Shown piece after piece: positions 34,776 through 47,100 of a DNA stretch of 64,000 bases. A program made the position numbers and the translations under genes. Below the pieces are notes generated by a model that was given only the letters and a program-made list of their open reading frames with translations, ran no database searches and was not told where the DNA came from. Every line of letters begins with the position of its first letter. The first letter of the stretch is position 1. The stretch covers positions 16,977-80,976 of the forward strand of contig JAKJHU010001326.1 in the NCBI GenBank assembly GCA_022316685.1. Direction: 5' to 3'. This DNA is from Progne subis subis (lineage: Eukaryota; Chordata; Aves; Passeriformes; Hirundinidae).

Positions 34776-37596
34776 CTGTAGGATTGGCCACAGACAAAGC
34801 TTTGATATCCCCAGATCCTAAGCACTGCTGATTTTCAGTATCCTCTAAAAATCCATGCCGTAACCTGGAATATTTTGTATTGGTCAAAGGATGCGGTTAT
34901 ACTGGAAAAAAACAACATATAAAAGATACTTCAGAAAATCATCTGATTCTGTATTAATAATGTAATTCTTCAGTTATGTGGGAGTTCTATTTGTATAAAG
35001 GGGCATGCCTGTAAGGGAAAACACCAGTTTTCCACAGGAGATTTCCGTATTTGGGTACAATTATCTGCTGAAGCCTGTACAAACAAGGTTACAATCATTA
35101 AGTAGTATTACTAACATATCTGGAAGTTTTCATTTTAAATTGCCATCCTTAATTCTTATACATGTGCCTGTGTGACCAGCCCAGGAAAGCGCAGGGCAGT
35201 TGGCAGCTCACATGGGATGATGGCAGATCACTTGAGATGTGATCTGTGCTGTAGTCTCAATTGCAGCCCTGCAGCAGCAGTGACATCTGGAAAGCACACA
35301 AGGATAAACTAGTAGCAGCTTTGCCATTTTGGGACAGTGTTTGGACTGATTCAGTGAGGTCGTCATCCTTGTGGTACTGGAAGTGATGATATTTCTTTCT
35401 GGGGTGAGGGGAGATAGGGTTATGAGGAGCAATGGCTCCTAACTTACAGTGACATTTCCCTATCCTCAAGATCAGGTGATTTTTTACTATTTAAAAGCCA
35501 ATTTATAGGTCAGCATTCCATAGCAATGCTTCAGGTACATGAAGAAATGAGACATGGGTGTGTTTTCCTTTGTTCTATTAATAAACACTGAATAGCTTTG
35601 AATTATGCATTTCCTCCTACTGTGAGCAACACCATGAAGAAGCTATGCTGCTGGCCAACCCTATACATCAAAGTGAAGGTGTCTTACCTTAATTAGCAGG
35701 TAAAACAGACAGCTGGTGACGAGGTGCTGCCTGCTTTGAAGATAATGATTGAAAATCGTAGCTCTGTGTCAAGCCAACACCCTTCACTTTACCTCCTCAT
35801 GACTCCGGTTGAGATGACAAAATTCTGCTCTGACATCTAATGCAAAGAACACTCCATCCTTCTGCCTCAGGAAGGTGAGGAGGATGTTCTGTGGTTAGAA
35901 TAGAAACTACATTGAAGCAAGTTCACCTGTCCTGCCCTGGGCTTTGGATTGCTCTAAAGGCATAAGATGTTTGTTTACCCAAGGAGGAGAAACACTGAGT
36001 ACTTTTATGTTTCATGACAGAAGGTTATTCTTTCTTGTGAATACAGAGCTTAACTGAGAGGCAGCTTTGATCAGTTACATCCACAGGGAGAGGTTTGAAA
36101 AGCAGCTGAACAAAGTATACCCTACATACACAATTTTCCAAAAAATTAGCTATGATAATGAGTCATGAACATCATTGTCAGAATTTGCCATTTATTGCAA
36201 GAGAAATAGTTATTGATAGAAAAGTGAGTTAACCCTGGAAATCCCATGCCCTACTTTCTTCGAATTTAATTTATTTCACTGGCAAAAAATGCAATAGAAT
36301 TTCTTCCTTCTTTTTGTAGGTTTTTGTAAGACTGTTATAGCTAGCAGGTAGAAACTACACCTTTCAAATAAGCTCACACACAGCTGAACTATCATAATTC
36401 CTAGGTGAACACAGTTTGATGATTATTAGAAGTTATCTTCAAAGGGTAAGCAAGGAAAAGGATTGTCTTGAGCCACTGAGGAGCATTTAGTGGAGCTGGG
36501 CTTAACTGCTCAAAATTTCTTTGAAAAACAACCCTTTATAGGTGTTTAGAGTCTAGCTATGCTTTGCAGAATAAATAAAAATGAAGGTCTTAAGATCTGT
36601 GTTTTCTGGCATAGTTTGTTCCATATGATGGACATGTGCTGCAGTTATTAGAATCTGTTATTGTGCAGAAATTTTATCTGGGTATGGTAACCCTTTCCAG
36701 TTGCACACATGGCCTCTTAAGGATCTGATTCAGCTGTGAGGACAGGATAAACCCTTGCATTAAGATAAGTGAACTGTCTTATACTTGATTCTTATACTGT
36801 CACTGTAATATAAGCTGGGTAAACATGTGAAAAAATATTCCAATGTTTTTATAGAGAGTTTAACAGAAGAGAAGTACCTATGTCTGTTTTCTGATCTTTA
36901 CCTTTGCAGACCCTCAGATCACACATGCAGGCTTCTCACAGTGATGTTTCCACGAGTTCTGGTGTGGAGGTCAGGTTTTGAATGTATACTGTTCATTTAT
37001 TTCCACGGTCTCTGCAGTGCAGCTAAATGTGCATCAGGGCCTTGAAATGAGTGATGTAAGGGATCACAATGTGTCAAATTCTGTTGGGAAATTTAAACAA
37101 ACATTTTCTAAGATGAGAAATGTATATTTATTTTGCATTTTACTTTCCATTACAAATTTGTAGTGATTTATTAATGCTGTTTATTTTAACTGCTGACTGA
37201 GTCTGTGAGACTGAAATATTGTTTGCAAGCCTGTAATAGTGAGAGCAGCAGTACAAACCTAAATCCTGACAATGTGCAGTAGTTTATTTGATTTATACAA
37301 GCTTTGTGGCATTTACGGCGTAGGTGCAAAGACAAAGCTTGCTCCATGGTAATCTAAAGTTGCTTTTGACCTACAGTGGATCTCTGTGATCAGGCTAGAG
37401 GAGGCTGCATAAAAGGTTACTGTGTAACTCGTAATGAAACAAACCAGAGATTAATGTTTCTAACACATGAGGAAAAGTCATAGATGATTAAGAATTTAAT
37501 GTCCATTTAATTACGATTGTTGCCAGACTGAGATGTCCTAAAAGACAATCTCCACTGCCACTTCACTACTCACTTGATGGATTATTATGACTAACA

Positions 37597-37660
37597 AGAA
37601 ACAAAAAGGAAAAAAAAGAAAAAAAAAGAAAAGAAAAAAAAAAAAAAAAAGAAAAAAATA
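37597..37660. repeat. A/G-rich low-complexity tract
   Basis: About 64 bp of A with scattered G and one C, reaching 18 consecutive A near 37634-37650. Confidence 0.85.
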
Positions 37661-37950
37661 ATAAAGCAGAACTAGTGGTTCTTTTTTATAAACCAGGTCC
37701 ACGTGAGAACTTGCTCTTACCAACTTACCTGAAGGTGAGAATGTGCGCTTGTCATCTTCATACAGCAGGTTTGCTTTCAGTTTCTGTGAAATATTTCTTA
37801 TGGTTCTTATGCAAAGCCAGCCCAGAAGACTTGATATGACTGCTGTACCTGATGGTAGTCCTCCAAGGACGCTTTTACAATTAGATACATTTTCAAATTA
37901 ACCCAAACAAAGAAATAAGGCAATTTGTTGCTATTCTGCAAGGTTTTGTG

Positions 37951-37989
37951 GGTTTTTTGTTTGTTTTTTTTTGTTTTTTTTTTTTTTTT
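37951..37989. repeat. T-rich low-complexity tract
   Basis: A run of T interrupted by single G residues, ending in about 15 consecutive T. Confidence 0.85.
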
Positions 37990-39370
37990 AAATAAATGGA
38001 GCAGATGCTGTCTTAGTCTCTGAGTTTTATTGATTGCTTTATAAAGCATGCTTTTCTTTTAAAAATACACTCTGAGTTGGCCTGCTGACCCTGAGAATTC
38101 AAACCTTATTACTCTGGTTTAAACACTTGCCAGTGTATAGACAGTTAACAAAGCTAAAGCCTCTCCCAGCTGAACACCAGATTCCCCGGGGAATTCAATC
38201 GGGCTACTTTATTCTGGTCTTTTAAAAAGTCAGGTCAAATAGCTGTCTGAATTGTAATGATCTCCATGTGAATTCTGGTTTTGATAGCAAGTGGTGATAC
38301 CTCTTTGCTTCCAGACAGATTTATTAATTGTGTATCTTCTGCCACATGCAGTGCGATGCTGCTGCTGCCGCTGCTGCTGCACTGCTGGTTTCTCACTCAC
38401 ATCCAAATTTTAATTGTGTAAATAAATAAGGGAGCCCTGAGCCCTGCTATCTTGAGATACCAACTGATACTGAGTCTTCTGCTGCACTTGACAGATATAT
38501 TAAGAGTTATGACAGGATAAGCTGTTAAAAGGTGCTATCTCTGTCTACATCCATATCCTCATTCTGGACCAGATCGGTGGGAGTGGGCAGGACCAAGACA
38601 TCTTACATCTTTGCCAGGGGCTGGGAAAGGGACTATTCCTCTCATGTCCAAGGAGAAAATGTGCTCCTTTCTGGTCATGGGGGAAAGGGGGCAGAGGGTC
38701 TGTCCACTATTATTTCATTGTCCTGGGCTTGGTGAGCATTTTGCATGTGCAAATCACCCTCTCTTTGTACCTTTTTGTTATTCAGTATTGTTGGTGCTAC
38801 TGTTTTTTATCTCATTGCTGCTTCTGGTAAATTGTCACAACACATGATCTTTGTGCTTCCATCTAGAGGCCAAGGAGAAGTGAGAGCGAGCACAGTTTCA
38901 CTGAGAGCACTAAATTGAGGAATACCATTCCTAAACCACAACCATCCAGAAAGCTGCAGTTTGGAAAGATTCAGAAGGACTTACCGAATAATTTCATCTG
39001 CATTTCCCCTAGGCATGTTGTTAAGAATAATGTTACAGAAGAATTCCAATATGGCTATAGCAGTCCTTAAGAGCTTCCAAGCAGATTGAATGTGTGAGAA
39101 AGTATTCAATTATTATTGATTTTTTTTGTTGTTTTAATTAATTTTTGATTTTTTTTTTAATGCCACTTCCATCCACCCAGCAAATGATGGAAGATAAGCA
39201 GCAAACAGACATTCAGAGTCTGACAGTTTTCATTCACTAGATCAACGTTTCAGCTGTGAAAAGAGTTATCTGTTATGTCACTATGGCTATTCCCACTCCC
39301 AGCAAGGTTAAATTTTGTTCACTTTTTAAAAATTATCTAGCTGTCTATCACAATATTTCCTTTAGCAGTT

Positions 39371-39384
39371 GTCACCATAGCAAT
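39371..39384 (+). promoter_or_regulatory. RFX X-box-like motif
   Basis: GTCACCATAGCAAT matches the RFX-factor X-box GTNRCC(N)RGYAAC at all but the last base. It sits in AT-rich unique DNA with no nearby gene visible. Confidence 0.35.
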
Positions 39385-40596
39385 GTTCTGCTAGACTGGA
39401 GACTAGTCTTCCCAATCAAGGACAACAGCTACCTTTTTTAACTCAAAGACTCTGAAAATTAACTACAATTCAGACATAAAACAATATAATTTCTCTTTAA
39501 ATGGTAGAAATAGATATACTTTTCGCTGTTTGACTTTTCATTGAACTTCAACTAATTTTTTTCTGGAATAATTATTCTGATAATTCTTCAAAGGAATTCT
39601 TTCACTGGGTCCATTTTGCCTGAGTTTTACCCCAAAACTTTAAAAACCACAGCAGTACATCTTTGCTTTAATTAAGTGGTTGCTCATATGCCTTGCTGAA
39701 CGTCATTCGAAATGAATTGATCGTGGTTAAAATCCTGCTGGAGTAAAAGAGTGGGTGTGGACTTTCCTTCAGGTAGATTTTTCAGCAGTACAGCCAGTAA
39801 GACAGCTGTGCATCCCAAAGGCACCACTCCTCATCAGAAACTGGCACCTAAAGATTTAGGTATCAGCCCTTACTGTGCAGGGAATATTTATGCCGGGGGG
39901 GTGTTTGCTGCATTTGTCAGGAAAGGTCCAGAGATTCAATGGTTACCTAAAACAGCTGTGTCCAGTTGCATACCAAGGTCTGAAAAGCACCAGCTTTACT
40001 CCTCATGAAATGCCTCATTTGAGGAACAATGTTACCATTTTCCTTGACGTTCCAGAAAAAAACCTCTAGACAGTGACCTAAAGACTTACACGGAGGCCAT
40101 TGAGAATGTTGATAATAAATTTATCTAGGAATGCATTTGCTGAGTGTTTTCCTAACTCACTGTGCTGCTATACCTTACTTGGAGTGAATTCAGTGAGGAT
40201 CAGGAAATGTGGAGACAGAGGGTAAAATATATTGTAGTGCTCTGTTGTTTCATTTACAGTGATCTCATACATGTTTAACCTGCTGAAAGGCCGTAAAAAC
40301 AAAAGTCACATACAGAAGCCTATCTTGAAGGGCTTTCTAAGCCTGAGCCAATGTCTGTTAAGTGTTAATTCTGCCATCAGGTTACATCAGCACTGACACT
40401 GGAAGGGCTCAAGTGCTAGATTCCTACCTCCTGGAGCAGTGCAGTCATACCCTGTGTTTCCTGTGGTGCTCAGCAGGCACTGGTTGATGCCTGGCCATTC
40501 CTTCAGCTGACACATAAACACCTTCCCTTTCAGCCCTGGTACTGGCAGATGATGAGGTTCAAAAAACTCAGAGGTCCCTGATTCTCTGTAATAAAT

Positions 40597-40626
40597 ATAC
40601 ATATACATATACGTATACGTATACAT
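40597..40626. repeat. (ATACAT/ATACGT)5 hexamer array
   Basis: Five exact hexamers: ATACAT, ATACAT, ATACGT, ATACGT, ATACAT. The array runs directly into the GAAAGA hexamer array that follows. Confidence 0.9.
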
Positions 40627-40823
40627 AGAAAGAAAGAGAAAGAGAAAGAGAAAGAGAAAGAGATAGAGAAAGAGAAAGAGAAAGAGAAAGAGAAAGAGAA
40701 AGAGAAAGAGAAAGAGAAAGAGAAAGAGAAAGAGAAAGAGAAAGAGAAAGAGAAAGAGAAAGAGAAAGAGAAAGAGAAAGAGAAAGAGAAAGAGAAAGAG
40801 AAAGAGAAAGAGAAAGAGAAAGA
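40627..40823. repeat. (GAAAGA)n hexamer microsatellite, about 33 units
   Basis: About 197 bp of almost perfect hexamer repeat, with one T interruption near 40664 and a slightly irregular start. On the minus strand it is pure pyrimidine and creates a 211-codon frame of Phe-Leu or Ser-Phe repeats (40387-41022) that is an artefact, not a gene. Its homogeneity implies recent expansion. Confidence 0.97.
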
Positions 40824-41022
40824 CAAATATAGAGGTTGAAAGCCTCAGATTTTCAGGTGTGTCCATTGCATCTCCTGCATGCCCCTGTTTCCATCTACCA
40901 AAGACCTGTAGCTCAGAATTCAGGGGTGGGAGGAGTGTGAGGCATCCTGCCAACCATCTGTGATACAATCTGTGCCTTGTCTCTCCTAGGGTTTTACAAA
41001 AGTGTTTCACTTGTGCTACCAT

Positions 41023-41177
41023 GAAAAAGAGGAAGGAAAAGAGGAGGAGGGAAAGAATAAAAGGGAAAGGAAAAAGGAAAAGGGAAAAAGGAAAAAGAAG
41101 AAGAAAAAAGAAAAAGAAGAAGAAAAAGAAGAAAAAGAAAAAGAAAAAGGAAAAAAAAAGAAAAAAAGAAAAAGAAA
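41023..41177. repeat. Polypurine tract, 155 bp with one pyrimidine
   Basis: A and G only, apart from a single T at about 41058. It is irregular (GAA, GGAAA and GAAAAA mixtures) rather than a clean tandem. The Lys/Glu-rich plus frames and the Phe/Leu/Ser-rich minus frame over it are low-complexity artefacts. Confidence 0.95.
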
Positions 41178-44100
41178 TCAGGGAGAACTGTCTTTTTACC
41201 AGTGTGCAAATGAATTTTTGGCTTCCAAGACATTCAGTCTGGGAGCAGTAAGATAGTCTGAACAGTTATTTTAGCAGTCATGGATTTCTGCTCTGAAGAT
41301 TTTGCTCAAATTAAAGCAACTCACTTCTCACCCAGCCGTCTGTGCGGAATAATAGTGGCAGATGGGGAGAGGAAAATCTGGATTTTTTTGCTTTCAAGGA
41401 ACCACAAAAGTTAATGAGGTAATGTTAATTGTCCTGTGGCTGTAACTGAAGGAGGTCTCTGCACAGCACGTACATTGCTTCCTCTTTCTCTTGTGAGTGA
41501 ATAGAACAGTGTATGAAAGAAATGCAGCTGAGTCATTATGGCAGGGTGTGATAAATCAGATGTGAGAAATTATGTAGTGGGCTAGGAGGTAAGAAGAAAT
41601 TTTACTTCTTCCTACTGGAATTGGACTAGCATTGTAAGTGCCTTTTGAGTTGTTTGTTTGTTTGTTTGTTTGTTTAAAAAAAAAACAAAAAACCTCTAGT
41701 TCCAAGAAGAAAAAGAGCTTTTAGATTACATTGGTACATTTTAGATATTTTAAAAAGCATTTAAGACCCCATCTCATAGTATCAGTGACATACAATCCAG
41801 TTCTTTGTTCATTTATCACTCGGGGCAATTTATCTGCGCAATATTCTAGCCAAATATAGCAGTAAATATTGCTTTTTGACAAAAATCCTCAGTTAAATAA
41901 CTATTTTGCTGCCACTGCTTTTTACCGTGGTTCTGTGAGCTGCAGGTCTTGACCTTTTCTAAAGATCCAACGAGTTTGTGCTATGGTACATAATTAAGAC
42001 TGATGGTTATGGTCAAAGTAACATTTCCTTATAAATTTCGTTATTTTCTGATCTCTTTGGAGGCATGGTGTTTTATAATGGATGAAGTGTTCACCGTTAA
42101 TAAGCATTTTCTTTGTTGTTTCCTGGAGAGCCATTCACCAGATTAACAAAACAACAGTTAGGAGCTAATAAAGGTCCTCTCGGCTCGACTTGAGAGGAGG
42201 ACGTGCTAATGCCCCCAGGCAAAATGCCATTGGAACCATAATGTCAGGACTGGTCACAAAGACTTCGACCCGTAATTGCGCCCAGAGAATTCAAAGGCGT
42301 GAGAATTTCCAGAGGAGGAGAAGGGAGCAGTTTTGCCAGACCATTCACTGCCTAAAATTAGGGACGGACTTTTAGCAGAGCGAGCAGAACTCCACTACAT
42401 CCTGATGGTTCTTCGTGGGAGCTTCTGAGAAGCCTCCCTCCAAAAGGCTTTGGCGGGGAGAGACTGCAGGCAAATTTTGGAGACTCGAGGCGAGAGTGCC
42501 ATTCTCACGTGTGTCTGCAATGCCCCCACCAAGCTCCCCGGGGGAATTCCGACAATCCAAATTAAGGATGAGAATGGAGCAGCCCCTTCCCCTCCGTGTG
42601 CAGCCGCAAGGAATAGTGGCTCTATGTGTTTCGGTTTCCTCAGTGCTAGAGGTTGAACAGCATTTCTTATCACCTGGGGATTTAAACCCTGAGGGTTGAA
42701 AGCAAAGATTCCCACGGAGTAAGCACTGGCTGGAATTTGCATCCAGAAGTCAAACCAAATTGAACATTAGTAACATTTTAGCGTGCATTAGGTTATCGAG
42801 CCTCCAGTTCTTTTCTATATAAAATGCTTTAATCATGGAAGTTCAGCCAATTCCAGCATAAAATGCGGCACTACAGCAACATCGCAGCTGATGTTAGAAA
42901 AAAACAGGCTTAAACTGTAGGTTGGAAGGAGGTTTGTGAGAGAAACTGGTGTTCAGTGACAATTTAGCCTGTACACTTCTACTTGCACTGCTGGTACCCT
43001 TCAAAGTGACTACCGGCAAACAGAAGCTTTTGGCCACTTTTTGTCGAAGGTGACATATCCAAACGCTGTCTTCACTGGCCCCTTGTAGAGAAATGGTCTG
43101 ATACAAACCTCAAGAGGAGACACCCAATAAAGTACTTCTGGCAATAGTAAAGAAACTTAATTCAACCAAGTCTGTATTTGGCACTGCTCCTGTCAAGTGC
43201 TGCTTAATTTTCTAAGGCTCTGTGTCCTTCATACATCTCTAAATTACAGTTGGTACAGTAATATTAAACTTCATTTCTCCTAATTGAATTTTCTTTACCT
43301 TTCTAGCTGGACTCATGCTGCTTTTGTTGAAGGGGAATTGAGTTGATAAAACTCCAGATTTTCCTCTGGTGTATTTTGCAGCACTGAAGAAAATATCTTG
43401 TGGATAGTGTTGTTCTTTGTGCTGCTTGCTGCCATCAAGCTTGTCATGTCTGGCCTCCCAGCAGCCAGACCTGGTTGGGACACAATTTTTGTCCCATTAC
43501 TGTGAATTTTTTTTTTATTATATGCAAGGCTGGAGCAATTGCAGTTCATCTCAACAGCGTATTATTAGAGGAAGAGACATTACAAATACAGATCTGTTTG
43601 TGGGACTCCCCATCTCAGGTAATGGTTGCAAGACAAACCCTGGAAAACGTAGTTGTCTCTTGGACTGGCAGATAGGGCAGGCAAACACAGGCAACTGCTT
43701 TTTCATTGTCTTTCAAGACTTTCTTCATTCACAGATACACTGATCATAGTTAATTGTGTGTCAGTAGCTACAGCTGGATATTTAGAATTACAGTCTACAT
43801 CTTCATAGTCCGCTAGAAAGAGGGATAGAAATGAATGATGCATGTATAAATATGAAAAAGTTACAGACATTTCTGAGTGCAGGGTATTGCAAAATGGCAT
43901 CAGAGATAGTTCAAGGATTTGGATTTAACCAAACATGCCCTAGTTTGTAATAAAATTCACTATGTGACTGTGAATTCTGAGGAAATAAAGTGTTGAATCT
44001 TGGTGAGGACTCACATTGAAAAGCAGAGCCATAAATAAGAAGTATTTCTAGTTCTGGCTTGGGAAGTAGTAAACCTGTTCATGCTCCAGCATGCTGCAGC

Positions 44101-47100
44101 CCAGTCTGTGTGCAGAAGTCCCAACAATGAAAATGTTTGCATAAAGCTCCATATTCATAAATATTCTCAGTGCTAACTCAAACTTGGATGCAGGTTTCAT
44201 TTTCCCTTTGGACTCTTTCCAGTCTAAAAAGCTTTGGAAAATTTTAACTCCATCTTAACCCCCTACAGTCCCTTCCTCTAACCCACACAAAATGACTTGC
44301 TTAGGATTTGCCAATGAGTAAGACAGAGCATATTTTCTGCAGCATACCAGATGGTGCTGGTGAAGACCAGACACACAGGAGGTTCCTAATTAAAGCTTTA
44401 AACCTAGGGATGAGAAATGGCAGGTGCAGTCTGATGGGTGCTCAGATCGTGGACACACAGGCTAGCTGCCTACCAGCCTTTTTTTTGAGAACACCCTCAC
44501 ACCCATCCTCAGGGAACTCATAACGATAAGAGGCAGTTAATTTAAAGCTAATTGAGAAAACTCTATCCAGTGTTCACACAATAAAACAAGGTGCCAGACC
44601 TCAGCTGGCGTTTGCACCCTGACAGGAAGAAAATGGCCATTGTGGGGTTGCAAAAGCTGCCCCTCCATTCTCCGCCGAGGCACACAAAGCAACCAAACCC
44701 TTGAACCTTTATAGTGTCAGCAGCAGTTCAGCCCATAAATAAGAACTGCTGAGAGGGAACACTCATGTCGAGGAATAGAAATGAAGCGGGTAGCTTCATA
44801 AAGGCTGTTTCTTCAGCAGTAAGAGCTCAGAGTTGAGGAGTAAATGCAGTGCTCTGCATGGGTGCCCACCAGGACAGGCTGATGCCACCCCTGCCATAGG
44901 CAGGAGGGACCTCTGGAGCCATTCTCTGGGTTACTACAATTTTCTCATTGGTGAAAGTGTTGAGTTTTATCCAGGCCCTGCTGGCCTCTGACACCTTTCC
45001 TATGTCACTTTTCTATGACATAGAGTGATGTACCAAGCGTTTCTGCGTCTACTGTTTGATGCTTGAGGGAAGTAGACAAGAAGGAAAACGCGCTATCTTA
45101 TAACACACAACTACCATTTAATCCCACAAACCCAATGTCAACTTCTCTGGTGCAAAGCCAGTTCCTACACTGGACAGAGCCACAAAGGGCTGTAGGGCAG
45201 GAGAGGCCTGCAGAAAGCACGGTGTCTGTATAGCCGTAATCGCTTGGCTGGTTTCAGCTGCCTAGGCATTCTTCACATCTGCTGAGTTGCCTGGATGCAG
45301 AGCAGGTTGTTGACAGCAAGTCTTGAACTGCGCCACTGACATCCAAGGCAGCTCTTAGGACAATGAATAAGTTGGTCTTGTTCTTCTGTAGCACTCTATT
45401 CTAGGAGGAAGGACCTTCCACCCTCAGTCTCCCACTGGGGTCCAGTTTGCTTCTTCAGCTTGTACCAGTTGAACCGCAGAAATCCGAGTTCTCCGTGGAA
45501 ACCCAGCTGGGACAAGTGCCAGCAATCAAACAGCTCAGGGACTGGTGCCAAACCCTTACCAAAATGGAGTGGGATGTTGTGCTACAGCGTAACTCATTGA
45601 GAAAGTTGTTTAGATCCTTTGACACTGACCATCGCAGCGCCGGTATCACAGTGTAGCTGAGGTCCCGTGTAAAGACACTATGTCCTTTCCATGTCTCCGT
45701 TCTGCCAGTGAGTTTCTTTCCATGTTGGGCTCGCCTCAGTTGTACCCAAAGTCATGTACTTCTTGCCAGTGTTTTGAACAAACTTTCAGATTTACTTGCA
45801 AACAGTGTTCTTAACAGAAAGTAAGCACACGTAAAAGGATTTCTGCATTGTGATGAATCACTAGTTTCAAAGTCGCATACCCAAATACCAATTTGCCTAA
45901 ATGCCTCAACTCTCAAAGAGATGTTGTCCATTGATTCCCAAACACATGGGTAAAATGTGAGATTTGCCACAATTTTGGAAGGGATGGCAAAATCTGAACT
46001 GTATCTCTGATCTCCTTTTATGGATCAATTACAGCTGCTGGACCTTGGGTGTGGTTGAGCTAAATCATCAGCGCTTTTGGCAACAGAGGAAAGGCTCCCT
46101 GTACATGTTTCAAGAGATTCCCACCTTTTCCTGCCTCTGATAGGTCATTCTGATCCCAAATAACATTTACTGTCACGCTCTGCTGGGCCAATCATACAGT
46201 GATATGTGGGATTACAATCGGTGCCAAGTCAGGGATTCAGGCTGAACCCCACAACCCTCTGTTTGTTTTGGAAAACACAATATGGAGCGACACTCTTTCT
46301 GACTCATAAGCCAGTCCCAGCTACTTCACACAGATAAAAGAATTGGAATTGACTTGAGCTCCATCTGCTTTTACTGGCTACAGAACTGACCCTCTGCTCC
46401 CGCTGAAGTTATGGTCTGGACACCAAGTGTTTTATGAACTGTGAGGAGTAATCCAAGAAGTAGGTGAACGTGCTCCCATCCTCATTTTCCCCACACTGAT
46501 TCTTTGGCTGACGCTTATAGAATTATGGGTGTCCTGTAAATACTTATAACTGCTGCATGAATGCACCATAAACTATGCAATGGCAAATGGTAACATTTAT
46601 GAAAACAAGTGAGAGAAAGGAACTTCATTCGCTTTTAAAAGTTTCATTTCTTAGAAGTTTGAAAAATCTTTAATAACACGAAGGAGAGGATTTGCAATGT
46701 GAGTAGATTCATACAATTCTTATTCTAACAGAGCAAATTAGCCATGAAAGCAATATCGCAGAACTGAAAAAGTCTTTCTCATCAGAGAGCTGGAGAAATG
46801 AACAGCAAACTAATCTGCAGGGCACAGAAAGTGCGAGATTAGTTTGGCAGAACAGGAAGATTTAATTAAAGACATATACCAACCAAATTGTCAAGCATCT
46901 ATTATTCTGCTTTTGAAGCACTTGGAAAAGACAGCCATTAGCAAGCAGCAGGGAAAGAATGCATGAGAGCTGCAGAATAGCAAGGATTGTCAGTCACTGG
47001 CAGTGCTGGGGGCTGATTGCTCCTTCAGGGAACACTGAGACAGAGTAGAGTCAGTTCAGGGCACTGAGAAACGGGCAGCAGAGATAAAGGAGCCTGAAAG

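Larger units (their letters stand above)
34776..40596. other. Unique non-coding DNA, no gene seen
   Basis: AT-rich intergenic or intronic-type sequence. All frames are under 90 codons. It contains an A/G tract, a T-rich tract, a short interrupted CTG run at about 38353-38385, and an X-box-like site at 39371. Sequence from 39100 to 39450 looks unusually non-random (AT-rich homeobox-like sites) and may be regulatory. Confidence 0.55.

Noticed and set aside
38353..38385. CTG-rich run
   Set aside because: It is short and interrupted (GCCG), so it is not a trinucleotide expansion.
40387..41022. 211-codon minus-strand ORF rich in Phe-Leu
   Set aside because: It exists only because the GAAAGA hexamer has no stop in that frame. 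It is microsatellite read-through.
45447..45656. 69-codon ORF with protein-like composition (QLVPVEPQKSEF..., ...RDWCQTL)
   Set aside because: It is short, without splice sites that would make a convincing exon and without a recognised family. It could be an old retroviral scrap, but the evidence is too thin.
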